A stretch of DNA of 41,916 nt from Planctomycetaceae bacterium (GTDB lineage Bacteria > Planctomycetota > Phycisphaerae > Phycisphaerales > SM1A02), in assembly GCA_021297815.1 (NCBI GenBank), contig JAJTGK010000011.1, forward strand, positions 1-41,916, in the 5' to 3' direction. Below the pieces are notes generated by a model. It was not told the origin of the DNA, made no database searches, and saw only the letters and a program-made list of their open reading frames with translations. Below are positions 31,694 to 40,180 of the stretch, one piece after another (within the stretch, counting starts at the first letter, position 1; every line of letters begins with the position of its first letter). The translations under genes and the position numbers were made by a program.

Positions 31694-32746
31694 ATGCGCC
31701 ACACCACGACGGCCGCCCCCGCACTCAGCATCGCGCTCGCGTTCGCCGCGCCCGCGTTCGCGAACGAGATCACCTACGACTGCTCGGTCGTGACGAGCTC
31801 GAGCTCCGTGCTGCAGACGCTTGACCTGAGCGCGCCGTTCAACGGCACGCTGAAGGGCAACTACGACGCGGCGACCAACCCGACGGGCACGCTCACGCTC
31901 CCGGGCCTCTTCGGCGGCAGCGGCAACAACCCGATTCCGTACACCGCGTCGTTCGTCCTCGCGGGCGACATCGACACGCAGCCGACGGGCTCGCTGCGCC
32001 TCGGCGTCGATACCGAAGGCCTGCAGATCCGCGTGGCGAACCTCGCGTTCGATCTCCTCGGCAACGAGGACGGCGTGCTCGCCGCGACGCTGAACATCAA
32101 CTACCAGACTTTCCGCACGCAGAATCCGTCGTCGCTCTTCCCGGGTGGCGTCACCATTCCGATTCCCGTCGGCAACGGCTCGGTGAGCACCTTCACGGCC
32201 ACGCAGGTCGGGCCCGCCGTGTTCGGCTCGCTCACGCCGCAGAAGTCGGGCAGCGCGTTCACCTTCAATGTCGCGGTGCCCGTCGAGTTCGTGATCGTGG
32301 CCGATGTGCTCGGGCAGCCCGTGTCCGACGGAACGCCCGTCGCGGGCGTGCTGCCGCTGTCGGGAACGCTGCTCGAGACGCCGACTGGCGTGTCGATCAC
32401 GCTCGACATCGCACAGACCGATTCGCAGACCACGCCGATCGAGGCCGATCCGTTCACCGACGTCGCCTTCGCGCTTCCCACGGTGTTCCCCACGGGTGGC
32501 ACCGCGAACCTGCTGCTTTCGGGCGATGTGACCAGCCTGACGGTCGCCAACACGCTCGATGCGACCGTGGTCGCGACGGGAACCGTGACGATCCGCACGG
32601 GCGACCTGAACGCCGACGGCGCGGTCAATGTGCAGGATGTCACCATCATGTTCGGCAACTGGGGCTCGTCGGGCCTCGGCGACCTCGACGGCAACGGCCG
32701 CGTCGAGGCGCCCGATCTTGCGATCCTTTGCACGAACTGGGGTTGA
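31694..32746 (+). CDS. Secreted protein with C-terminal dockerin-like repeats
   Basis: Signal peptide MRHTTTAAPALSIALAFAAPAFA; C-terminal GDLNADGAVNVQDVTIMFGNWG...GDLDGNGRVEAPDLAILCTNWG. Confidence 0.75.
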   Translation: MRHTTTAAPALSIALAFAAPAFANEITYDCSVVTSSSSVLQTLDLSAPFNGTLKGNYDAATNPTGTLTLPGLFGGSGNNPIPYTASFVLAGDIDTQPTGSLRLGVDTEGLQIRVANLAFDLLGNEDGVLAATLNINYQTFRTQNPSSLFPGGVTIPIPVGNGSVSTFTATQVGPAVFGSLTPQKSGSAFTFNVAVPVEFVIVADVLGQPVSDGTPVAGVLPLSGTLLETPTGVSITLDIAQTDSQTTPIEADPFTDVAFALPTVFPTGGTANLLLSGDVTSLTVANTLDATVVATGTVTIRTGDLNADGAVNVQDVTIMFGNWGSSGLGDLDGNGRVEAPDLAILCTNWG

Positions 32747-32770
32747 TCGGCGCGCGTGTGGAGGGAACGG

Positions 32771-34198
32771 ATGACGCGGCGCGCGCCCAACACCAGCTTC
32801 CTCGCAGGCCTGTGCCTTGCGTCGTTCCTTGCGTCGTTCCTTGCGTGGAGCGGCGCGTTCGCGGCGCGCGCGTCGGCGCAGGAGCAGCCGCTGGTGTTCG
32901 CGCAGCCCGTGTTCGACGCGTTCGAAGCGCCGTACTTTCCCGCGGCGATCGTGCCGTGCGACTTCGACCTTGACGGCAATGTCGACCTCGTGGTGCCCGG
33001 CCGCGACCCCGACGGCCGCCTGTTCACGATGCGCGGGCTTGGCGACGGGCGCTTCGCCATCGCGCAGACGCTGGTCGCCGAGGGCTTCATCGACTTCGCG
33101 TGCGTGGCCGACATGAACGGCGACTCGCGCGAGGACATCGTGGCGATGTGGCGCGGCGATCTGCCGCGCCTTGTCGTCTACAAGGCGCTGGCGAGCGGCG
33201 CGTTCGAGCCCGTGGCCGAGGTGCTTTCGCCGCTCGCGCGCGATCCGCAGGGGCTTGCGGTCGCTGACTTTGACGGCGATGGCGATGTCGACATCGCCGC
33301 ACTGGCGTATGTCGGTGCGGAGGCGGAGATCTTTGCGAACGACGGCAAGGGCGCGGTTTCGCGCGTATCGCGCGTGCAGATGGGACGGTTTCTCGGCGGG
33401 CTCGCGTATCCGCGCGTCGTGCAGGCGGGCGACATCGACGGCGACGGCGACGCGGATCTCGTCGCGGTTGAGGTCGGCGGCAGCCGCATCGCGGTGATGC
33501 GCAACGAGGGCGGCCGATTTGCACGCGCGGTCGAGTACCGCGGCCCGCAGATCGGCAACGAGCGGCCCGGGATGTCGAGCCTCGTGCTCGCCGACATCGA
33601 TGGCGACCGCGACCTCGATGCGGTCACGCCCGCGCTCCTCCTCGAGGGCGCGCAGAAGATCGTCGCGTTCGTGAACGACGGCTCGGGCGGGTTCGCATCG
33701 CGGCTCGTCGGCGAAGGGCCGCCGCTTGGATATGCGTTCTCGGTGCTGATCGCCGATTTCGATGGCGACGGAGACGCCGACAGCGCGGCAGGCGCGGCGC
33801 TTCCTGGACTTGTCACGGTCGGCCGCCGCACGGGCGCCGCGTTCTCGTTCACGCTCGACGGGCTGCTTCCCTTCGGGCAGTTGATCCGCGACATGCGCGC
33901 GATCGATGTCGACGGTGATTGCGACCTCGACATCGTGGGTGTCGACGGGCCCGCGCGCGCCGTGTTCACATGCATCAACAACACGCCGCAGGCGGGCTGC
34001 GGCGGCGGCGTGGCTGCGAAGCGCGCGGCGACGCCGCAGCGCGAAGTTGCTGCGCCGCCCGCGCGCGAGCCCGCGCCAGGCGACTTCAACGCCGACGGCG
34101 TGCGCGACGCGAGCGATGTGGCGGTGTGGCTCTCGGGCCTCTCGCGCAGCGCCGCCGAGGGCGAGCCCGTGCGCGCGAAGGAAGGAAGGCAGCCATGA
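32771..34198 (+). CDS. Secreted FG-GAP/VCBS beta-propeller protein with a dockerin-like half-repeat
   Basis: Repeated CDFDLDGNVDLVV, ADFDGDGDVDIAAL, GDIDGDGDADLVAV, ADIDGDRDLDAV, DVDGDCDLDIVGV; C-terminal GDFNADGVRDASDVAVWLSGL. Confidence 0.8.
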   Translation: MTRRAPNTSFLAGLCLASFLASFLAWSGAFAARASAQEQPLVFAQPVFDAFEAPYFPAAIVPCDFDLDGNVDLVVPGRDPDGRLFTMRGLGDGRFAIAQTLVAEGFIDFACVADMNGDSREDIVAMWRGDLPRLVVYKALASGAFEPVAEVLSPLARDPQGLAVADFDGDGDVDIAALAYVGAEAEIFANDGKGAVSRVSRVQMGRFLGGLAYPRVVQAGDIDGDGDADLVAVEVGGSRIAVMRNEGGRFARAVEYRGPQIGNERPGMSSLVLADIDGDRDLDAVTPALLLEGAQKIVAFVNDGSGGFASRLVGEGPPLGYAFSVLIADFDGDGDADSAAGAALPGLVTVGRRTGAAFSFTLDGLLPFGQLIRDMRAIDVDGDCDLDIVGVDGPARAVFTCINNTPQAGCGGGVAAKRAATPQREVAAPPAREPAPGDFNADGVRDASDVAVWLSGLSRSAAEGEPVRAKEGRQP

Positions 34199-35247
34199 GC
34201 GCGCGCATCGCAACACTCGTTGCCGCTGCAGCGCTCGCCGTGCGTGCGTTCGCGCAGTGTCCCGCGGAGGGCGATTGCCGTGAGGTGCACGAGACCCCTG
34301 GCTGCATCATGCCCGAGTGCTGTGCGCTCGTCTGCGAGGCGAACCCGCTCTGCTGCGAGGTGACCTGGGACCTCGCGTGCGTGAAGGCCGCCGAGGAATT
34401 GTGCGGGGGGATCAACTGCCCCGCAGCAGGCAGCTGCACCGTGCCGCACGATGGACCTGGTTGCGAGGACTACGAGTGCTGCGACTTCATCTCGTCGCTC
34501 GACCCGTGGTGCGAGGGCGTGCAGTGGGACGCGACCTGCGCGCGCGAGGCGGCGGCGTGGTGCGGGATTCCGAAGTGCGAGCTCTCGTTGCCCGCGGTCG
34601 CCGACGAGAACGAGCCGTGCTACGAGCGCTTCAACGACGGGTGTGCGACACCGCTCTCGATCGGCCGCATTTCGCTCGCCTGTGGCGGCGCGGTGCGCGG
34701 AAAGATCTCCGACGGCGGACCGCGCGACACCGAGTGGTTCGCGCTCGACGGCGTGACGCCGCGGCGGTTCCGCATGACGGTGCACGCCGAGTTTCCTGCG
34801 GAACTCTCGCTCGTGACGGGTGGTTGCGAGGGGCCGAACGAAACGCGCTGGCTCGTGGGCGAGACGCCGTGCGGCGCACCCAAGTCGCTGGTGTTCATCG
34901 CGCCAGCCAGCGAGGTGTCGTTCGTGCTTGGCGCGGGCGGCGACGACCGCACGATCCGCAACTCGCTCGACTGCGACGAGATCGACCCTGAGTTCCCGCC
35001 AGGACCGAAGGATCCGCCGCCGTTCCAGGCCTACGGATTGCGTTGGACCGCGACGCTCGAGTGCCTTGCGCTTGCCGACATCAACGCCGACGGGCTGGTG
35101 AACGCCGCGGACCTCGCGCTCGTGCTTGGCGCGTGGGGGCCGCGCGACGCGGGCCTGCCGTTCGACCCGCGCGTTCCCGACAGCGACCTCAACGACGATG
35201 GTCAGGTAAACGCCGCAGACCTCTCGCTTGTCCTCGGCGGCTGGTGA
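34195..35247 (+). CDS. Secreted cysteine-rich protein with dockerin-like C-terminus
   Basis: MSARIATLVAAAALAVRAFAQ signal; two Cys-rich units (PGCIMPECCALVCEANPLCCEVTWDLACVKAAEELC; PGCEDYECCDFISSLDPWCEGVQWDATCAREAAAWC); DINADGLVNAADLALVLGAWG...DLNDDGQVNAADLSLVLGGW. ATGA overlap with upstream gene. Confidence 0.78.
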   Translation: MSARIATLVAAAALAVRAFAQCPAEGDCREVHETPGCIMPECCALVCEANPLCCEVTWDLACVKAAEELCGGINCPAAGSCTVPHDGPGCEDYECCDFISSLDPWCEGVQWDATCAREAAAWCGIPKCELSLPAVADENEPCYERFNDGCATPLSIGRISLACGGAVRGKISDGGPRDTEWFALDGVTPRRFRMTVHAEFPAELSLVTGGCEGPNETRWLVGETPCGAPKSLVFIAPASEVSFVLGAGGDDRTIRNSLDCDEIDPEFPPGPKDPPPFQAYGLRWTATLECLALADINADGLVNAADLALVLGAWGPRDAGLPFDPRVPDSDLNDDGQVNAADLSLVLGGW

Positions 35248-35344
35248 GGTCCGCGGAACCGCGGGGCTGTGGCCGCGAAATCGGCGCGATATGCAGCGGA
35301 AGCGCGACGGATCGGTTCGCTTCAGGCATCCTGACCCGACCCCG

Positions 35345-36001
35345 ATGGACTCCCCGAACGACGGCACAGCCCTGCTCGATGGCGCCGACCGCGAGACACC
35401 GCGGGCGCTGCGCTCGTTGGCCGAGGCGCGGCTGTTCGCGCGTGCCGCCGAGGGCGATCGCGCCGCGCTCGAGGAGGTGTGGCGCGCGAACCGCCGCTGG
35501 ATCGCGGCCGTCGCGGCTGCGCACGCGCCGCGCGGCGTCGATGTCGAGGACATCCTGCAGGAGGTCGCGGCGACGCTCGTCGCGAAGTGCCATCACCTGC
35601 GCGACGCGGCGAGCCTGCGCGGCTGGCTGAGGGTGGTCGCGGTGAACGCGGCGCGCATGGCCGCGCGCTCGACGCTCGCCGAGCGCAAGGCGTTGCGTAC
35701 CGTCGCGGCCGAGGCGCGGGCGGTCCGTGCGCGCGACACGGCAGACGAGGTTCGGGAGACGCTCGCACGCATCGCGCGGCTTTCACCCGCGTACGCCGAG
35801 CCGCTCATGCTGCAGGTCGGGCAGGGGCTCTCGCAGCGCGAGATCGCCGAACTGCTCGATGTGCCCGAAACGACGGTCGAGACGCGGCTCGCGCGCGCGC
35901 GACGCATGCTGCGGCAGATGGCGATCGACGAGGAGCGTGGTGGTGGCGCTGCTGCGATCGCCATGCGCGCACCGTCGAATGGACAGGAGTCAACGCAATG
36001 A
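35345..36001 (+). CDS. ECF-type RNA polymerase sigma factor
   Basis: ARAAEGDRAALEEVWRANRRWIAAVAAAHAPRGVDVEDILQEVAATL; GLSQREIAELLDVPETTVETRLARARRMLRQM. Confidence 0.88.
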   Translation: MDSPNDGTALLDGADRETPRALRSLAEARLFARAAEGDRAALEEVWRANRRWIAAVAAAHAPRGVDVEDILQEVAATLVAKCHHLRDAASLRGWLRVVAVNAARMAARSTLAERKALRTVAAEARAVRARDTADEVRETLARIARLSPAYAEPLMLQVGQGLSQREIAELLDVPETTVETRLARARRMLRQMAIDEERGGGAAAIAMRAPSNGQESTQ

Positions 36002-36639
36002 ACGACGCACATCCACATGTTCCTTCAGGTGACGCCGTAGACGAGTTCGATGCGCTGCTTTCGCGGGCGGTGCAGGGCGACGCCGAGGCGCTGCGCGCGG
36101 TGCGTGCGCGTGGCGCGGCGAACCCTGCGGTGCTCGAGGAACTCGCGCTCTGGCAGGCCGACGAGCTGCGGCTCGCGCGCGCGGCGCTCGTGCTGGCGCA
36201 GCAGGCCGACACGGTGGAGCTTCCTGCGACGGCATCGCGCGCCATGTCGGCGCGACGCCCGCATCTGGGCTGGGCGGTTGCGGCGACGATCGCGCTCGCG
36301 TGGCTTGGCAGCATCGCGTTTCCGCGGCCTGCGGAGCCGAGGACGAGCGTCGCGGGCATCGCAGGGCCGTCGTTCGCCTCGAGCGACGAGGCGTTCGACG
36401 CCTATGTCGCCAAGGCGCGCGAGGAAGGCGTGGTGTACGGCGAGGTCGCGCCGCCCGTCCTCGTCGGTTCGCGCGAGGTGCTCGGCTCGGGCGGCGCGAA
36501 CGAAGGCTTCGAGGTCATCATCGTGCGGCAGGTGTATGAGCGCCGCCGCGCGCCTGAGCTGTACGGGCTCGAGCGTGTCGGCGAAACAGGCCGAATGCAG
36601 CCGATCGTGATCCGTCCTCGGACGGAAATGGTGCAGTGA
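35998..36639 (+). CDS. Putative anti-sigma factor-like single-pass membrane protein
   Basis: Overlaps sigma stop (ATGA); cytoplasmic-like N-terminus, TM WAVAATIALAWLGSIAF, C-terminal extracytoplasmic region. Confidence 0.55.
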   Translation: MNDAHPHVPSGDAVDEFDALLSRAVQGDAEALRAVRARGAANPAVLEELALWQADELRLARAALVLAQQADTVELPATASRAMSARRPHLGWAVAATIALAWLGSIAFPRPAEPRTSVAGIAGPSFASSDEAFDAYVAKAREEGVVYGEVAPPVLVGSREVLGSGGANEGFEVIIVRQVYERRRAPELYGLERVGETGRMQPIVIRPRTEMVQ

Positions 36640-36734
36640 CGCATCCCATGACGCATCCCATGACGCACCGCTTGGCGCGATGCGCGCCGCGGCGTGGTTG
36701 AAGACGAATCCCAGGCATACCCGAAAGTAGATCC

Positions 36735-38042
36735 ATGCAGCTCCTGAACCCCCGTCATCTCATCGCGGCCGCGCTGGTCGCCTCATCGTTCGTCGTCGCC
36801 TCTCGCGCGTTCGCGCAGGAAGGCGATGAGCCGCGTCCGGCGCGTTCCGCGGTGAGCACCTTCCGCTACGAATCGAACGACAACGGCCGCTCCGTCTCCC
36901 TCGAGGTCACGAACGGCAAGGTCGTTCGCGCCGAGGTCGCGGGTGAGCGGATTCCTGTCGATCGCGTGCGCCGCACGAAGACGGGCTGGGAGATGCTCGC
37001 GGCCGACGGCACGCTGCTCGCGCGTGTCGAGGGCGGCGCGGCGGTGTCGCCCCCCATGCCTGCGCGTGCAGGCGAAGGCCGCATGCAGGGCCAGATGCAG
37101 GGGGCTGGGCCGAACTGGCAGCCGCGCGACGGTGGTCGCAGCATGGAGCGCGAGGTCCGCGTGCGCGTCAATCCGCAGTCGGTTGCCGACCCGACGGTCG
37201 TCGAAGGCATGCCGCTCCCCAAGGTGATGATCGGTGCGGGTCTCGGCAAGGTCGACGAGGCGCTTGCCGCGCATCTCGGCATCGATGCAGCGAAGGCCAC
37301 CATGCTGACGACGGTGCTCGAAGGCCTGCCCGCGCAGAAGGCGGGGCTGCAGCGGTTCGATGTGCTTGTCTCGGTGAACGGGTCGGCCGATGCGTCGCCC
37401 GACGCGATTCGCGCGGCCATGAAGGATCTGTCGCCGGGCGCGAAGGTGAAGCTCGGGTTCCGACGCGGCTCGAAGGACGAGGCGGTTGAGCTCGAGGTCG
37501 CGGCGTTCGACGCCGAGAAGATCGCGTCGATCGAGCGTGAGCTTGGCGCCACGATGCCCGAGGAATTCTCGAGGGACGAGATGGAGATCGAGGTGATCGA
37601 GCCCGACATGCAGGGCCCAGGCATGCGTCCGAACGGCCGCAGCCGCATGTTCTTCATCGGTCCCGACGGAGCGCGCCGCGAGTTCACCTTGCCTGCAATG
37701 CCCGCGATGCCCAACATTCCCGAGTGGCGCGAGATGATGGATCCTGCGCGCATCGAGCGCTTCGAGCAGGCCATGCGCGACATGGAGCGCCGCATGCAGG
37801 AGTGGGGCGAGCGCCTGGAGCGCCGCTGGAACGACCGCGGCGAGCGTGCGATGCCGCAGGGTCCTGGCCTCGACGGCATGCGCGAGGGTCGCGGAGCGGA
37901 TCGGCCCGGAATGCGCGAGGAACCTCGCGAGGGCGCGCCCAGCGACGAGCGCATTCGCCGCCTCGAGGAGCAGATGGAGCGCCTCATGCGCGAGCTCGAG
38001 AAGTCGAACGCGCGCGACAAGAAGCCCGCGAGCGACGCGTGA
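36735..38042 (+). CDS. Secreted PDZ-domain protein
   Basis: Signal peptide LIAAALVASSFVVASRAFAQ; PDZ-like TTVLEGLPAQKAGLQRFDVLVSVNGSADASPDAIRAAMKDLSPGAKVKLGFRRG; Met/Arg/Glu-rich C-terminus. Confidence 0.75.
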   Translation: MQLLNPRHLIAAALVASSFVVASRAFAQEGDEPRPARSAVSTFRYESNDNGRSVSLEVTNGKVVRAEVAGERIPVDRVRRTKTGWEMLAADGTLLARVEGGAAVSPPMPARAGEGRMQGQMQGAGPNWQPRDGGRSMEREVRVRVNPQSVADPTVVEGMPLPKVMIGAGLGKVDEALAAHLGIDAAKATMLTTVLEGLPAQKAGLQRFDVLVSVNGSADASPDAIRAAMKDLSPGAKVKLGFRRGSKDEAVELEVAAFDAEKIASIERELGATMPEEFSRDEMEIEVIEPDMQGPGMRPNGRSRMFFIGPDGARREFTLPAMPAMPNIPEWREMMDPARIERFEQAMRDMERRMQEWGERLERRWNDRGERAMPQGPGLDGMREGRGADRPGMREEPREGAPSDERIRRLEEQMERLMRELEKSNARDKKPASDA

Positions 38043-38063
38043 GCAGATGAACGATCTGAGGCG

Positions 38064-38100
38064 AAGCGCGCGGCCCCCATCGGAGGCCGCGCGTTTCATT
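38064..38100. terminator. Hairpin between convergent genes, terminator-like
   Basis: 9-bp stem cgcgcggcc (38067-38075) / ggccgcgcg (38085-38093) followed by tttcatttcgg. Confidence 0.55.
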
Positions 38101-38110
38101 TCGGGTCGCT

Positions 38111-39091
38111 TCAGAAGGGCAGCGCCGAAAGATCGACATTGCCGCCACAGAGCACCACGCCGACATCGGCGAGCTCTGGGCGCGCGCGTATCCAGTCGCC
38201 GCACGCGGCCGCGACGCCGACGGCGGCGCTCGGCTCGATCGTGAGCTTCATCCGTTCCCAGGCAAGGCGCATGTGCGCCGCGATGTCGGCTTCGCTCACG
38301 AGCACGATGTCGTCGACGAGGTCGCGCACCACGGGGAATGTCAGCGGTCCGAGCGCCGCGCGCAGGCCGTCGGCGATCGTCACGGGCTTCATCGGGGGCT
38401 GGATCGAGCCTTCGCGCTTCGACGCCGCGGCATCGCCCGCGAGCTCGGGTTCGGCGCCGATGATGCGGATCGACGGCTTGAGCGCCTTCGCGGCGATCGC
38501 GATGCCCGAGATGAGCCCGCCGCCGCCGAGCGGCACGACGATCGCGTCGAGGTGCGGGCACTCGTCGAGCAGTTCGAGCGCGATCGTGCCCTGGCCCGCC
38601 ATCACATCGGGGTGGTTGTAGGGCGGGATCATGGTCGCGCCTGTCTCGGCGATCACGCGCGCCGCGGTCGACTCGCGCGCCTCGAGCGTGGGCTCGCACT
38701 CGATGATGCGGCCGCCGTACCCGCGCACCGCGGCCTTCTTCACTTCCGCCGAGTTCGACGGCATCACGACATGCGCGGGAATGCCGCGCATGCGCGCCGC
38801 AAGCGCGAGCGCCTGCGCGTGGTTTCCCGAGGAATGCGTGACCACGCCGCGCGCGGCGCCCGCATCGTCGAGCATGCGGACCGCGTTTGTCGCGCCGCGG
38901 AACTTGAACGAGCCTGTCCGCTGCAGGAGCTCGCACTTGAACCACAGTCGGCGGCCCGAGATGGCGTCGAGGGTGGCGTTCGTGGCCACAGGTGTGCGGT
39001 GCGCAAACGGCTCGATGCGGCGTTGCGCGGCGCGGATCGCGCCGAGATCGGTGGCGTAGGTGGCGGCGGTGGGTGCGGGGGCGTGGCCCAT
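38111..39091 (-). CDS. PLP-dependent threonine/serine dehydratase-like or racemase
   Basis: LLQRTGSFKFRGATNAVRML (PLP lysine), SSGNHAQALALAA, VPLGGGGLISGIAIA. Confidence 0.88.
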   Translation of the reverse strand: MGHAPAPTAATYATDLGAIRAAQRRIEPFAHRTPVATNATLDAISGRRLWFKCELLQRTGSFKFRGATNAVRMLDDAGAARGVVTHSSGNHAQALALAARMRGIPAHVVMPSNSAEVKKAAVRGYGGRIIECEPTLEARESTAARVIAETGATMIPPYNHPDVMAGQGTIALELLDECPHLDAIVVPLGGGGLISGIAIAAKALKPSIRIIGAEPELAGDAAASKREGSIQPPMKPVTIADGLRAALGPLTFPVVRDLVDDIVLVSEADIAAHMRLAWERMKLTIEPSAAVGVAAACGDWIRARPELADVGVVLCGGNVDLSALPF

Positions 39092-39108
39092 GCAGGTAGC
39101 CTACCCGC

Positions 39109-39876
39109 GTGGCCACCGAGCGATCGCCCGTTCGCATGCTCTACAGGCGCGAAGCGCCGTCATTCGCGGCGCTGCGCGAGTCGCTCGCTGCCGCACGCTA
39201 CGCCGCCGTGTCGCCGCCCGATGCGCTGGCGGAGTGGGAAGCGCGCGACGGCGTGGGAACACGCGTGCGCGCATGGCGCGGCGCGGTGCTTGTCGAGGCC
39301 GCGGACCGCGCGCATGCCGAGGAGTTCGACCGCGTGTTCCGTCGATCGCTGCCGTCGGACGGCCCGATTCCCGACGGCGGCGCCGCGCCCGCGTGGATCG
39401 AGCGCGTCGCCGCAAGCGACGAGTCGGGCAAGGGCGAGCGCACGGGCGCGCTCGCGGTGGCAGCGGTCGTCGTTCCGATGGCCGATGAGGATGCGGCGCT
39501 CGAACAGGGCATTCGCGATTCGAAGGAATGCACGCGCGCCGAGGTCGTGAAGCTCGCGGAATGGACCTGCGCGAGATTCCCGCACGAGATTCGCGTGATC
39601 GCGGCAAGCGACCGCGAGGCCGCGCTTCACGCGTGCGGAGGAAACGAATCGCGGCTGCTCGCAGATCTGCACGCGGAGTGTCTCGCGGCTTTGTGCGCGC
39701 GGGAACCGTTCGCCTTCGCCGTGGTCGACCGCTTCGCCCCCGCGCGCCCCGTTGCGGCACAGCTCGCGCGCACGCACCGCTCGATCGTCGTCGACGAGTG
39801 CGCGCGCGGAGAACGGCATGTCGCGTGCGCGGCCGCATCGATCCTGGCTCGGAACGCCGTCGCCACCGCGCGCTGA
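39109..39876 (+). CDS. Ribonuclease HIII-like protein, C-terminally short
   Basis: AASDESGKGERTGALAVAAVVV, DSKECT, AVVDRF, ERHVACAAASILARNAV; stop follows at once, with no LPKGAS-type C-terminal segment. Confidence 0.72.
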   Translation: MATERSPVRMLYRREAPSFAALRESLAAARYAAVSPPDALAEWEARDGVGTRVRAWRGAVLVEAADRAHAEEFDRVFRRSLPSDGPIPDGGAAPAWIERVAASDESGKGERTGALAVAAVVVPMADEDAALEQGIRDSKECTRAEVVKLAEWTCARFPHEIRVIAASDREAALHACGGNESRLLADLHAECLAALCAREPFAFAVVDRFAPARPVAAQLARTHRSIVVDECARGERHVACAAASILARNAVATAR

Positions 39877-39884
39877 TCCCAACA

Positions 39885-40159
39885 GGTGCCTGGCATGTGC
39901 CATGCAACTCCACGGCACTTCCCGTACCCGTGCACGGCATGTGCCAGCCACCTCCATGGCACATGCCGCGAAGGTGCCTGGCACCTGCCTGGCACCGATG
40001 CTCCACGCGCAAAGTGCGACGGCGCTCGACCTTGCGTCGCACACGCGGGTGCCAGGCACGAGCCAGGCACCGACACGGCATGTGCCAGTCACCTCCACGG
40101 CACATGCCGTGCACGGGCACGGGAGATGCCAGGCACTTGCGTGGTACATGCCAGGCACC
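39885..40159. repeat. Giant imperfect inverted repeat (two ~112-bp arms, 51-bp centre) containing nested hairpins
   Basis: 39885-39996 pairs in register with 40048-40159. Ends ggtgcctggcatgt / acatgccaggcacc are perfect over 14 bp; 39921-39945 pairs with 40099-40123 at 24/25; hand-counted total about 89/112. Confidence 0.92.
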
Positions 40160-40180
40160 GTCCCGCGGTACGGTTCGCCC

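Noticed and set aside
39885-40159. CRISPR array
   Set aside because: Repeat units are short, inverted and irregularly spaced, without direct repeat-spacer periodicity, and no cas genes are nearby.
39886-40180. Low-complexity ORFs over the palindrome (translations such as GTCQAPV, HMPCTGTG, VPGTCLAP)
   Set aside because: They arise from the repeated GGTGCCTGGCA/TGCCAGGCACC units in several frames on both strands; no coding signal.
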